From assembly GCA_963754305.1 (NCBI GenBank), contig CAVWFR010000018.1, positions 25,532 through 89,531 on the forward strand: a DNA stretch of 64,000 nucleotides. The letters run 5' to 3'. The notes under the pieces were generated by a model that was not told the DNA's origin, did no database searches, and worked only from the letters and a program-made list of their open reading frames with translations. Position 1 is the stretch's first letter; each line of letters opens with the position of its first letter. Of the stretch, positions 18,560 through 25,473 are shown piece after piece. This DNA comes from DATEDA01 sp963754305. GTDB lineage: Bacteria; Pseudomonadota; Gammaproteobacteria; Burkholderiales; SG8-39. The position numbers were made by a program, and so were the translations under genes.

Positions 18560-19519
18560 ATGAGGCTGCGCGTCCTGCTCTCGAGCGTTGCGCTCCTGCT
18601 CGTCACGAGCGTCCATGCCCAGCAGTATCCCTCGCGCCCGATCCGCTTCGTCATGGCCTACCCGCCGGGCGGGAGCTCGGACGTGCTCGCGCGGCCGATC
18701 GCCAACGAGATGTCGAAGGGCCTCGGGCAGCCGGTGCTGCTCGAGTACAAGCCGGGCGCCGGCTCGACCATCGGCGCCGACTTCACCGCGAAATCGCCGC
18801 CCGACGGCTACACCATCGTGCTGCTGCTGACGGCGCACGCGGTCAACGCGACGCTCATGCCGAAGTTGCCCTACGACACGATCCGGGACTTCGCGCCGAT
18901 CACGCTGGCCGCCGTTGCGCCGCTGGTCGTCGAGGTGAACGCGCAGTCGCCGATCAGGACGCTGCGCGAGCTCATCGACGCCGCAAAATCGAGCAAGGGT
19001 AAGCTCAACTACGCGTCCGCCGGCCCCGGCAATACCAGCCACCTCGCGGTGGAGCTCTTCAAGATGACCGTCGGCGTCGACATGACGCACGTGCCGTACA
19101 AGGGCAGCGGACCGGCGATCACGGCGATCCTCGGCCGCGAGGTCGACCTGATGTTCGACTCGATCGGCTCGTCGTTGCCGCAGATCCAGGCGGGCAAGTT
19201 CCGCGCGATCGCGGTGACGAGCGCGGCGCGCGCCGCCGTTCTGCCCGACGTGCCGACCGTTCAGGAGGCCGGGGTGCCGGGCTTCGACGTGTCGGTGTGG
19301 TACGGCGTCTTCGCCGCCGCCGGCACGCCGCAACCGATCGTTCAGAAACTCAATGCCGAGATCATCCGGGCGATGAACGTGCCCGAGGTCAAGGAGCGCA
19401 TCGAGGCTTCCGGCTACCAGGTCGTCGGCTCGACGCCGGCGCAACTCGACGCACACGTCAAGAGCGAAATCACCCGCTGGGCGCGGGTCGTCAAGGTCGC
19501 GGGCGTGACCGTCGAGTAG
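18560..19519 (+). CDS. Bug/TctC-family periplasmic solute receptor
   Basis: A 319-aa receptor with a clean signal peptide (MRLRVLLSSVALLLVTSVHA cut before QQYPS), the family start YPSRPIRFVMAYPPGG, YKPGAGS, KLNYASAG and HVPYKGSGPA motifs. It is similar in layout to the receptor at 83 but clearly a different member. GGAGACC precedes the ATG by a few nt. The hydrolase gene just upstream suggests it captures an N-acyl amino acid or amide for periplasmic uptake; ligand assignment is inference. Confidence 0.92.
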   Translation: MRLRVLLSSVALLLVTSVHAQQYPSRPIRFVMAYPPGGSSDVLARPIANEMSKGLGQPVLLEYKPGAGSTIGADFTAKSPPDGYTIVLLLTAHAVNATLMPKLPYDTIRDFAPITLAAVAPLVVEVNAQSPIRTLRELIDAAKSSKGKLNYASAGPGNTSHLAVELFKMTVGVDMTHVPYKGSGPAITAILGREVDLMFDSIGSSLPQIQAGKFRAIAVTSAARAAVLPDVPTVQEAGVPGFDVSVWYGVFAAAGTPQPIVQKLNAEIIRAMNVPEVKERIEASGYQVVGSTPAQLDAHVKSEITRWARVVKVAGVTVE

Positions 19520-19544
19520 GCGACGGAGCGCGTGTGCGACGAGA

Positions 19545-19648
19545 TCGAGTCCGGCTGCACGAAGAACGCGACGGCCGCGACGACCAGCGCCGTTCCCAGG
19601 CGCCGCTTGGCCCCGAACCGCGCGATCCACGACGTGTTCCGCAGTTCA
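19545..19648 (-). pseudogene. 5' relic of a membrane-protein gene (DUF1345-like)
   Basis: On the minus strand a start MDELRNTSWI leads into a basic segment and a hydrophobic helix (GTALVVAAVAFFVQP) like the first helix of DUF1345-type inner-membrane proteins, then similarity ends inside the 3' flank of the receptor gene. It looks like the left end of a gene cut off by a rearrangement, marking the left edge of the accessory region. The family assignment is tentative. Confidence 0.3.
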
Positions 19649-19681
19649 TCCATCAGCGATAGCAGCAGCCCTCGGCCTCGG

Positions 19682-19695
19682 GTGCGATAGCGCAC
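19682..19695 (+). promoter_or_regulatory. Dyad operator 1 (entericidin)
   Basis: Exact consensus GTGCG-ATAG-CGCAC followed by AGACAGA. GAAATT lies 30-35 nt from the dyad centre, giving a predicted start site near 19730, about 100 nt before the entericidin gene. Confidence 0.6.
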
Positions 19696-19831
19696 AGACA
19701 GACTCGGTGCGAGGGAGGAAATTGACGGTGGCGCGGGAACGACGTGTCGGTCTGGGGTTTCCGGTCGTGATCGGCGGCGATGCCGCTTTGAGGTCTGGCG
19801 CGATTTTGCCTTTAACTTAAGGAAGATGATC

Positions 19832-19963
19832 ATGATGCATAAGTTTCTTACCGTAGCTGTCGTCGCGTGGATCGCGCTGCTCGCTGGCTGCCACACGATG
19901 GGCGGATTTGGACAGGACCTCGAGCGCGGTGGCCAGTCGATTCAGGAAAAGGCCAAGAAGTAG
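19832..19963 (+). CDS. Entericidin A/B-family lipoprotein
   Basis: A 43-aa small lipoprotein. The lipobox ALLAGC places the lipidated Cys at residue 20, and the mature part HTMGGFGQDLERGGQSIQ is the diagnostic entericidin motif. Entericidins are membrane lipoproteins linked to stationary-phase or envelope-stress lysis control. ATG 19832 (MMHKF) is chosen among three nearby ATGs because AAGGAAG lies 7-8 nt upstream. Transcription probably starts at the dyad-linked promoter at 19682. No second entericidin is adjacent, unlike the ecnA-ecnB pair of enterics. Confidence 0.9.
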   Translation: MMHKFLTVAVVAWIALLAGCHTMGGFGQDLERGGQSIQEKAKK

Positions 19964-20049
19964 CCGCGCCCCAGTCGCGCGAACGTGATGTGTTGAAGCG
20001 GAAGTAGCCGCATCACCGCCGGTAACTCCATTCGGCCGCTCCGCGCGTC

Positions 20050-20235
20050 GGGCGCGGCGGATGGACGCTGGATACACCTACACGGACCCGGTGGCTATAT
20101 CGGGCCAGAAGCGATCCTCGGTTCTCGTCTACAGGAAGCGTTCCTGCTCCTGGTTCCCTAAATCCGCAAGGCTTGGCCTCGGTTCGAGATCGTCCCTGCG
20201 CGGTACGAGATCCCAGACGGCGTTAATCGTAGAGT
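20050..20235 (+). pseudogene. Relic of the 3' end of a glucan synthase gene
   Basis: Collinear with 16384-16570 of the intact gene: 17 identical bases at 20050-20066 (GGGCGCGGCGGATGGAC), a 14-base identity GAAGCGATCCTCGG at 20108 and TTCGAGATCGTC at 20183, spaced 133 nt apart against 135 in the intact copy. Stops and indels interrupt every frame. It encodes nothing and is the remains of a second ndvB-like gene or of a duplication. Confidence 0.6.
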
Positions 20236-20657
20236 CGCTCTCTCTCGCCTGCGCGTGGTCTCCCTACGGCACCTTCGTCGAACGCACAGAGAAACTGACA
20301 AAGCTGTGAGAAGGCGGACAGCTGGTCGAAAAAGTCGGTGACAGCTATCGGGCGCGGAAAGAGCGATATGTAGTGTGGTTTGTCAGTAATGAGATTCTGC
20401 GCTCCGATAGCAGCAACGCGCGTGAGGGCGAGAACCGACGCGAGCGCCGTGAGAATTCCTAGCGCGAGGCCCCGGCGAGTCAATCGGCACCCGCATTGCG
20501 GGAAGGGCGACGCGCGACGCGTCGACGGCAAGCCGGGTTGCTCCACCACACGCGCCGAGTCAGCTGTGCCGATGGCGGTCGGAACGGCGGCGGGGTTCAC
20601 GGTGCACGGACGAACGATTTCGGTAAGCGCATTCCTGCACGCTCGTGGCGCGTACGC
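20236..20657. other. Unassigned stretch
   Basis: Less GC-rich by eye than the surroundings. The only candidate is a minus-strand frame ending at 20223 whose central part has one hydrophobic helix (GLALGILTALASVLALT, around 20440-20490), but its start, Shine-Dalgarno and family are unsupported. I do not call a gene. Confidence 0.3.
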
Positions 20658-20771
20658 TCACTTCGATTTCGTGGATCGCCTCTTTCCTGCCGATGCTTCG
20701 GGGACAGCCACCAGCAGGTCGGCCAGCTCGTCGGCATGTTCCTCTTCCACGACCAGGATCCCCTCCATCAT
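20658..20771 (-). pseudogene. C-terminal relic of a ferritin-like protein
   Basis: The minus-strand segment MEGILVVEEEHADELADLL resembles the last helix of ferritin-like proteins, which carry an EEEHAD-type iron-ligand motif, and ends SAGKRRSTKSK. Nothing ferritin-like lies upstream of it, so it appears to be a 3' remnant. The family call is tentative. Confidence 0.3.
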
Positions 20772-20861
20772 GCGGCGCGCAAGACAAAGAAAGAGAAAGA
20801 AGGGATGAAAGAACGAGGTGGGCCGACATCGCAGAACTGGGCGCGGGCTCTCTTGCAGTCG

Positions 20862-20875
20862 GAGCGCTAGCGCAC
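20862..20875 (+). promoter_or_regulatory. Dyad operator 2 (24-aa membrane peptide)
   Basis: GAGCG-CTAG-CGCAC with flanking AGACAG. TACCCT occupies 20898-20903, exactly 30-35 nt from the centre, the same hexamer and spacing as at the esterase promoter (33172). Predicted start site near 20910. Confidence 0.6.
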
Positions 20876-21009
20876 AGACAGCGCACGCTCCCATCCGTAC
20901 CCTGAACCTGAAGGCAAATGGTGACTCGCAGGTGAGCATCCGCCCGGAAATGGTCTTTCCCGGACGGACACCGCGAGCCCATCCTTTATCTCACGCGAAG
21001 GAGCAGCTC

Positions 21010-21084
21010 ATGTCCAGCATCGTCTACATCGTCGGCCTCATCGTCATCGTCGTCGCTGTCTTGTCGTTTTTCGGGTTGCGCTAA
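21010..21084 (+). CDS. 24-aa single-helix membrane peptide
   Basis: A complete tiny gene: AAGGAG at 20999-21004, ATG 21010 and a peptide MSSIVYIVGLIVIVVAVLSF followed by FGLR. Essentially the whole product is one transmembrane helix with a short basic end. The strong ribosome site and the dyad-linked promoter upstream argue that it is expressed. Peptides of this kind recur in Burkholderiales as unnamed small proteins; function unknown. Confidence 0.65.
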   Translation: MSSIVYIVGLIVIVVAVLSFFGLR

Positions 21085-21329
21085 GCGTTGCAGAGCAACC
21101 TCGGACGGGTACGCCCCGCAGCCACTGATGGGACGGGTGACCGTGGTTTACCCACCTGGGCGGCACGGGAATGGGCTGGAGGTCGCGGCCACCGCGGGCG
21201 TTGCGCTGGCGATGTAGACCACCACTCGACGATCCCGAACCGCACGGTAAGCGGCGTGTGGCGCAGCCGAGGTACACGGTCTTGCGGGATCGACCGAGAG
21301 TCGTCCCGATCGCGCGTGAAACGATTTCG

Positions 21330-21629
21330 ATGACAGACAGAGCAATGGAAGAATCCCGCTTAACGCGCACCGTCGATTGATGCAGGCGCCGGGGCACATC
21401 GCGCGATCGACAATGTTTCCGACGCCGCGCGTCCGGCAGTCGACCGGCTTGCATCCGGCGCCCACGAGGCCGTTGACAAGATCGCGGGTGCAGCCGCTCA
21501 GGCGGCGAACGCCGCTCGGAGCAAAAGGCGACACGGGTTGCGGGTACGTCACGCGAGCACCCCGTGGCGTCGCTTGGGATCGCGGTAGCGATTGGATTCG
21601 TCTTGAGCCGCCTGCTGAGCGCCCGTTAG
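21330..21629 (+). pseudogene. Frameshifted ElaB/YqjD (DUF883)-type gene
   Basis: Three segments in three frames assemble into one ~100-aa ElaB/YqjD-like protein: MTDRAMEESRLTRTV (from 21330), then AIDNVSDAARPAVDRLASGA and HEAVDKIAGAAAQAANA, then TSREHPVASLGIAVAIGFVL with SRLLSAR before the TAG at 21627. The last part is the membrane anchor that in intact members tethers the protein, and associated ribosomes, to the inner membrane. Two indels, near 21378 and 21515, break it. Sequence before it, near 21118-21216, may be remnants of another small gene. Confidence 0.6.
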
Positions 21630-21685
21630 AGCCGCCCCCGCACTCCACGTACCTTAGTCCGCAGCAGGCTCCTTGCAGCTCACAG

Positions 21686-22555
21686 TCAGCGAGGCCGGTT
21701 TGCGGCTTGATAGAGCGGCATGACGGTCGGCAACAGCGACTCGATCTCCTGGACGCGGGATGCGTCTGCCGGGTGGCTACTCAGGAACTCAGGCGGATGC
21801 CCGCCCTTGTTGGCGGCGATCATTTTCTGCCACAACGTAACCCCGGCTCGCGGGTCATAGCCCGCCCGTGCCGCAAGTTCCAGACCGATGCGGTCGGCTT
21901 CGCGCTCATCGGTGCGGCTGAACCCGGTCGCGATCAAGGCCTCGTAACCGGCATTCGCCAGCCCGGCCGAGCCCTCGCCGAGGCCAAACAGTGCGGCACC
22001 GACGCCGATCGCGGTCTGCGCGGCGATCGCTTGCGACATCTGTTCGCGCGAGTGCTCGCGCAACGCATGCGCGATCTCGTGCCCCATCACGATCGCGATC
22101 TCGTCGTCGGTCAGACGGAGCTGGTTGATCAGCCCGCTATAAAACATGATCTTCCCGCCGGGCATGCAGAACGCGTTGAGCTGATCACTGTTCAGCACGT
22201 TTACTTCCCACTTCCAGCCTGGCGCGTCGGCGCGGAATGTTGCGGTCTGCGGTTGGATGCGGCTGGCCACCGCGCGCACGCGTTGGAGCATCGCGGGATC
22301 CCGATTCAACGCGCCTTGGCGTGCTGCGTCTGATTTCAGCTTGGCGTAGCTCTGCGCGGCCATCTCATCGAGCTGCTGCGAGGACACGAGCATCAGTTGC
22401 GAGCGGTCGGCGCCGACTGCGCCGCCTTCGGTGGTGGTCGCGCATCCGCTGAGCGTCCCTAGCCAGGAGCCGAGCAATATCGTCGTCGCCGCGAGGATTC
22501 GAAAGGCTAGACATGAGATCTCCTGGTGACGTTGCTTACTCGAGCCGCGTGTCAC
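21686..22555 (-). CDS. M48-family metalloprotease, probable lipoprotein
   Basis: About 289 aa; a Zn-dependent envelope protease of the LoiP/BepA-like M48 group. It has a lipoprotein-type signal ending GTLSGC (about residue 38), NAFCMPGGKI, the HEIAH zinc motif (about 161) and EREADRIG (about 220) supplying the third ligand. The in-frame start is a GTG at 22555 without a good ribosome site. A strong AGGAG with ATG at 22514 exists but is one base out of phase with the signal peptide, so the start region may have suffered a frameshift. It would clear damaged outer-membrane or periplasmic proteins. Confidence 0.82.
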   Translation of the reverse strand: MTRGSSKQRHQEISCLAFRILAATTILLGSWLGTLSGCATTTEGGAVGADRSQLMLVSSQQLDEMAAQSYAKLKSDAARQGALNRDPAMLQRVRAVASRIQPQTATFRADAPGWKWEVNVLNSDQLNAFCMPGGKIMFYSGLINQLRLTDDEIAIVMGHEIAHALREHSREQMSQAIAAQTAIGVGAALFGLGEGSAGLANAGYEALIATGFSRTDEREADRIGLELAARAGYDPRAGVTLWQKMIAANKGGHPPEFLSSHPADASRVQEIESLLPTVMPLYQAANRPR

Positions 22556-22631
22556 CCTCGACAGCTCTCACACCCTTCTTATTGCGACACGGACGCGCGA
22601 CTCGACCGGGATCTCCGGTCTAGAGGTCGGG

Positions 22632-22790
22632 TCAAATGTGGCCTGTGGCCAGCATGACGACCACCACTACCGCCAAGAGCCCGACAACACCGCTCGGCGC
22701 GTAGCCCCATCCTTTGCTGTGTGGCCAGCTCGGAATTACACCGAGCAGGACGAGTACCAGGACAATCAAGAGCACCGTTCCTAATGTCAT
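22632..22790 (-). CDS. DUF3309-family small membrane protein
   Basis: 52 aa: a hydrophobic helix (TLGTVLLIVLVLVLLGVIP), the family core SWPHSKGWGYAPSG and a second helix (GLLAVVVVVMLATGHI). AGGAG precedes the ATG at 22790. Function is unknown; the family is common in stress-inducible loci of proteobacteria. Its promoter is the minus-strand reading of the dyad at 22891. Confidence 0.88.
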   Translation of the reverse strand: MTLGTVLLIVLVLVLLGVIPSWPHSKGWGYAPSGVVGLLAVVVVVMLATGHI

Positions 22791-22890
22791 TTCGCTTCTC
22801 CTCGTGTTGCCGCTTACGACCCCGCCACACCACACCATGGTGAATGGGGGATCGTTACGGCAATTGTCCCCTCGCCCGGTAAGACCCTCT

Positions 22891-22904
22891 GTGCGATGGC
22901 GTAC
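22891..22904 (-). promoter_or_regulatory. Dyad operator 3 (DUF3309)
   Basis: Minus-strand reading GTACG-CCAT-CGCAC followed by AGAGGG. GACAAT lies 30-35 nt from the centre (22868-22863). The downstream sequence GAGGGGACAATTGC is nearly repeated behind operator 4. Confidence 0.6.
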
Positions 22905-23072
22905 CCAAGGCTGAAGATCTTTCCGGACCTTTCAGAACGGTCCGATCGGATTGGAGTCGATGCGCTCGAGTCGCCCGAACGGCTCGTCGGGCAGCTGCTC
23001 GCGGTCAGCACGACGGCGTCGACGCGACGCCGCCCGTGGCGTGTCTTCGTGAGCCAACGACGTGCGGCGGGG

Positions 23073-23222
23073 TCACTTCAGACGAATGTCCCCGAACAGT
23101 CCGAGTACCCCGACGACGATCAGGTAAGCGGCGACAATGTAGTTCAGCAACCGGGGCACGATCAGAATGAGAATACCGGCGAGAAGCGAGACCAGGGGAG
23201 CAAGGCTCAACGTAATGTTCAT
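23073..23222 (-). CDS. DUF3096-family small membrane protein
   Basis: 49 aa, with the family pattern ITLSLAPLVSLLAGILIL, then VPRLLNYIVAAYLIVVG and a short LFGDIRLK tail: two transmembrane helices. AAAGGAAG precedes the ATG at 23222. Function is unknown. The promoter is the dyad-linked one at 23289, about 70 nt upstream; the two neighbouring small genes (DUF3309, DUF3096) therefore have separate but similar promoters. Confidence 0.88.
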   Translation of the reverse strand: MNITLSLAPLVSLLAGILILIVPRLLNYIVAAYLIVVGVLGLFGDIRLK

Positions 23223-23288
23223 GGCGACTTCCTTTGCGCATAGCAACTGATCGGTGCTGCAATTGTCCCCCTCCAACCGGGACGCTCT

Positions 23289-23302
23289 GTACGCTGGCAT
23301 AC
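23289..23302 (-). promoter_or_regulatory. Dyad operator 4 (DUF3096)
   Basis: Minus-strand reading GTATG-CCAG-CGTAC followed by AGAGCG. GACAAT starts 29 nt from the centre, within GAGGGGGACAATTGC shared with operator 3. Confidence 0.55.
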
Positions 23303-23333
23303 GGAAGGGCTGGACTTTCTCCGGCGACGTCCG

Positions 23334-23454
23334 CTACAGCCGCGGCCGGATCACGGTGCTGGATCGGCCGGGCCTGGAGGCCCGGGCATGCGAGTGCTAC
23401 GAGGTGGTCAAGCGGGAATGCGATCGCCTGCTTCCCGATACGCTTGCGACGTGA
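23334..23454 (+). pseudogene. Duplicated 3' end of a crp-type gene
   Basis: Encodes YSRGRITVLDRPGLEARACE and CYEVVK... to DTLAT-stop, almost identical to the last 40 residues of the Crp/Fnr-type gene ending at 31279. No helix-turn-helix or sensor domain precedes it. Together with the following 23455-23600 stretch it parallels 31158-31440, so it is part of a segmental duplication. Confidence 0.75.
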
Positions 23455-23550
23455 TCCCGTGATCCCGTGATCGCGTTGCGGAGCCGCATCAGCGCGGCTG
23501 CCGACATCGTCGAGTCCCTCCGGGGCCTGTCCCTCGCTACCCGCTCAGTC

Positions 23551-23706
23551 TCATGCGTTGTGCTCCGGCGGAAAGAAATGCATAGGGTCGGGCTCCGGAT
23601 CCGCGTCGGCCGCCTCCCGCCAGTGCTGCAACAGCGTCTCGCGCCTCGCGGCAAGGTGCGCGATGACTGCGTCGAGCTGGTCCCTGGCGCTTTCCCCCGC
23701 TGTCAT
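23551..23706 (-). CDS. Short chimeric-looking protein
   Basis: 51 aa. The N-terminus (RDQLDAVIAHLAARRETLLQ then HWREAADADPE) resembles the amino-terminal helices of RsbRD-like or histidine-kinase sensor proteins. The C-terminus HFFPPEHNA is identical to the tail of the Ntn-hydrolase gene at 31400, with 27 identical bases. Probably a fusion made by the duplication that also left the crp relic. ATG 23706 is chosen because a dyad-linked promoter reading leftwards predicts transcription from about 23733. Whether it functions is unclear. Confidence 0.4.
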   Translation of the reverse strand: MTAGESARDQLDAVIAHLAARRETLLQHWREAADADPEPDPMHFFPPEHNA

Positions 23707-23767
23707 CGCCGGTCTCACAGGTGGTGAATCGACCCGAGCCGTGTAAAGGAGCATCGGACTCCATTAC

Positions 23768-23781
23768 GTTCGCTAGCGTAC
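23768..23781. promoter_or_regulatory. Dyad operator 5, bidirectional
   Basis: GTTCG-CTAG-CGTAC. Rightward, TATCAA lies at +30 to +35 (23804-23809) toward the 23941 gene. Leftward, TACACG lies at +30 to +35 toward the 23706 gene. The leftward arm (AGCGAACGTAATGGA) is nearly the same as that of the crp2 promoter at 33062. Confidence 0.55.
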
Positions 23782-23940
23782 GGAACGGAGAAGGTATTCG
23801 GCGTATCAATGCAACACGGGCTCCGAATCTCAAGCGCATCAACGCCGAGATGATCATGGCCGTAGGCTATGGAACGACACCGGGGCGGGCGCGAAGCCGC
23901 CAATGCTTCAGTCTCTCATCTGCAACATGAAGGAACGACA

Positions 23941-24555
23941 GTGAAGAAATTCAACATCAGCGTGGTCGCGGCTGCGATCGGCCTAGCGTTCAGCTTCGGC
24001 GCGACGGCACAAAGCATGTCAAAGGCCGAATACAAGTCCGGCACGGACAGCATCGTGGCGGAGTCCAAGTCCGCCAAGGCGAGTTGCAACTCGCTGGCGG
24101 CTAACGCGAAGGACGTGTGCATGGCTGAAGCCAACGGCAAAGAGAAGGTCGCGAAGGCCGAGCTCGAAGCCCGCTACAAGCCGTCCGATAAGACCCGTTA
24201 CGAAGCGCGCGTTGCCAAGGCGCAAGCCGATTACTCGGTGGCCAAGGAGAAGTGCGACGACAAGGCGGGCAACGAGAAGGACGTATGCCTGAAGGAGGGG
24301 AAGGCTGCCGAGACCCGCGCCAAGGCGGATGCCAAAGCGCAGCTGAAGATCTCGCAGGCGAACAAGACCGCCAACGAGACGTCGGGCGAAGCGCGGATGA
24401 AGGCGGATGAGAAGGGAGCCAATGCGCGCAAGGTTGCGGCGGAAGACAAGCGTGACGCCGACTACGCGGTGGCGAAGGAGAAGTGCGACGTCTACGCGGG
24501 CGGCGCCAAGGACTACTGCCTGAACCAGGCGAAGGCGCGCTTTGGCAGGACCTGA
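23941..24555 (+). CDS. Exported repetitive Lys/Ala-rich, Cys-paired protein
   Basis: 204 aa, with a signal peptide (KKFNISVVAAAIGLAFSFGA cut near TAQ). The mature part is highly charged and contains three related units with a Cys pair of the form KEKCDDKAGNEKDVCLKE (about residues 101-118), an earlier divergent copy around ASCNSLAANAKDVCMAE and a last copy KEKCDVYAGGAKDYCLNQ. Likely an extended helical periplasmic protein stabilised by disulfides. Such proteins are often labelled TolA-like, but no TolA domain is present. GTG 23941 is used: AAGGA lies 6 nt upstream and it begins the signal peptide. Confidence 0.78.
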   Translation: MKKFNISVVAAAIGLAFSFGATAQSMSKAEYKSGTDSIVAESKSAKASCNSLAANAKDVCMAEANGKEKVAKAELEARYKPSDKTRYEARVAKAQADYSVAKEKCDDKAGNEKDVCLKEGKAAETRAKADAKAQLKISQANKTANETSGEARMKADEKGANARKVAAEDKRDADYAVAKEKCDVYAGGAKDYCLNQAKARFGRT

Positions 24556-24644
24556 GCCCTGCTCGCGCCGGGTACGAGGGCCCTCCCGGCGTCAACTCGG
24601 TTGCGGCGTTTAGCGGTGTGTTTTCGCTCGCCGACGCATCTTGT

Positions 24645-24658
24645 GTACGCAAGCGCAC
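24645..24658 (+). promoter_or_regulatory. Dyad operator 6 (GlsB/YeaQ)
   Basis: GTACG-CAAG-CGCAC. TAGCCT at 24681-24686 lies exactly 30-35 nt from the centre; the predicted start site near 24693 is ~107 nt before the GlsB-like gene. Confidence 0.6.
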
Positions 24659-24799
24659 CGACCGCGGTGCGCGGTGCGAGTAGCCTGTGCCAATGAGCGC
24701 TCTCGCCGCCTGCGCGCACGGCAGCAGGACTGGCACGCGAACGCGAGCCACGGGCCGGTGGCAACGCCGGACCCTTAACCCGGGAAAGGAAGGGACACC

Positions 24800-25045
24800 A
24801 TGGAATTCATCTGGTTCGTACTGATTGGCTTGGCCGCGGGCTGGCTCGCGGGACAACTCATGAAGGGCGGCGGCTACGGCCTTCTCGGCGACCTCGCGCT
24901 CGGCGTGATGGGCGCGCTGGTCGGCGGGTTTCTGTTTCGCCAGCTGGGCCTCGCGGCCGGAGGCGGCTTGATCGGCGCCTTGATCGTGGCGACCATCGGC
25001 GCCGTGGTCGTGCTGTTCCTGGTGCGTATGGTCAAGCGTGCCTAG
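24800..25045 (+). CDS. GlsB/YeaQ/YmgE-family membrane protein
   Basis: 81 aa with three hydrophobic segments and the family glycine pattern: GLAAGWLAGQLMKGGGYGLL, GDLALGVMGALVGGFLF and a final IGALIVATIGAVVVLFLV helix. The family (transglycosylase-associated protein) is inner-membrane, general-stress induced and of unclear biochemical role. AAGGAAGGG precedes the ATG. A second, more divergent member is at 36161; both sit behind the same type of dyad promoter. Confidence 0.92.
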   Translation: MEFIWFVLIGLAAGWLAGQLMKGGGYGLLGDLALGVMGALVGGFLFRQLGLAAGGGLIGALIVATIGAVVVLFLVRMVKRA

Positions 25046-25473
25046 CGGTTGTCCGTGTACCCGATGAGGTAGCCGCCGGTAGGATGCCTCTCGCGCGTTA
25101 CCGCACAGCGGACGGCACGCCGGCCGGCGGTGCTACAGTTCTTCGAAGACCTTCCGCGCGAGCGGGAACGAGCCGGGCTAGCGGCTCGACATCGAGGGCG
25201 AGCGGATGACCGTCGTCACGCAGGGCGGCGAGAAGGCGCGGTGGTGAGGTTTCCGCGCCGAGCCGCGATCGAGCACCGCCTTGCGCTGGCTGCGCGAGGC
25301 GCGCCTCCCCGGGCTGGCGTGACCTGACGCCTCGGCTCGTCGACCTCGCGCCTCAGCTCGTCGATCCCGCGCGCATCGGCTAAGCGCCCGATGAACTTCC
25401 TAGCCGCGGGCCGATCTCTAGCGCGACTCGACCAAGCGGGGCGTGACCGCCCGTGCCGGCGATGGCCCGGCGG
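25046..25473. other. Intergenic stretch without a supported gene
   Basis: It contains an imperfect dyad GCGCG-TTAC-CGCAC at 25093-25106, whose nearest -10-like box (TACAGT, 25134) is 5 nt off the usual spacing. Short coding-like shreds (RLDIEGERMTVVTQ near 25181) cannot be assigned. I see no gene. Confidence 0.45.

Noticed and set aside
25093..25106. Dyad GCGCG-TTAC-CGCAC as a working operator
   Set aside because: The left half is degenerate, the only -10-like box (TACAGT) is 5 nt off the otherwise fixed spacing and no gene follows. Mentioned only as a possible relic.
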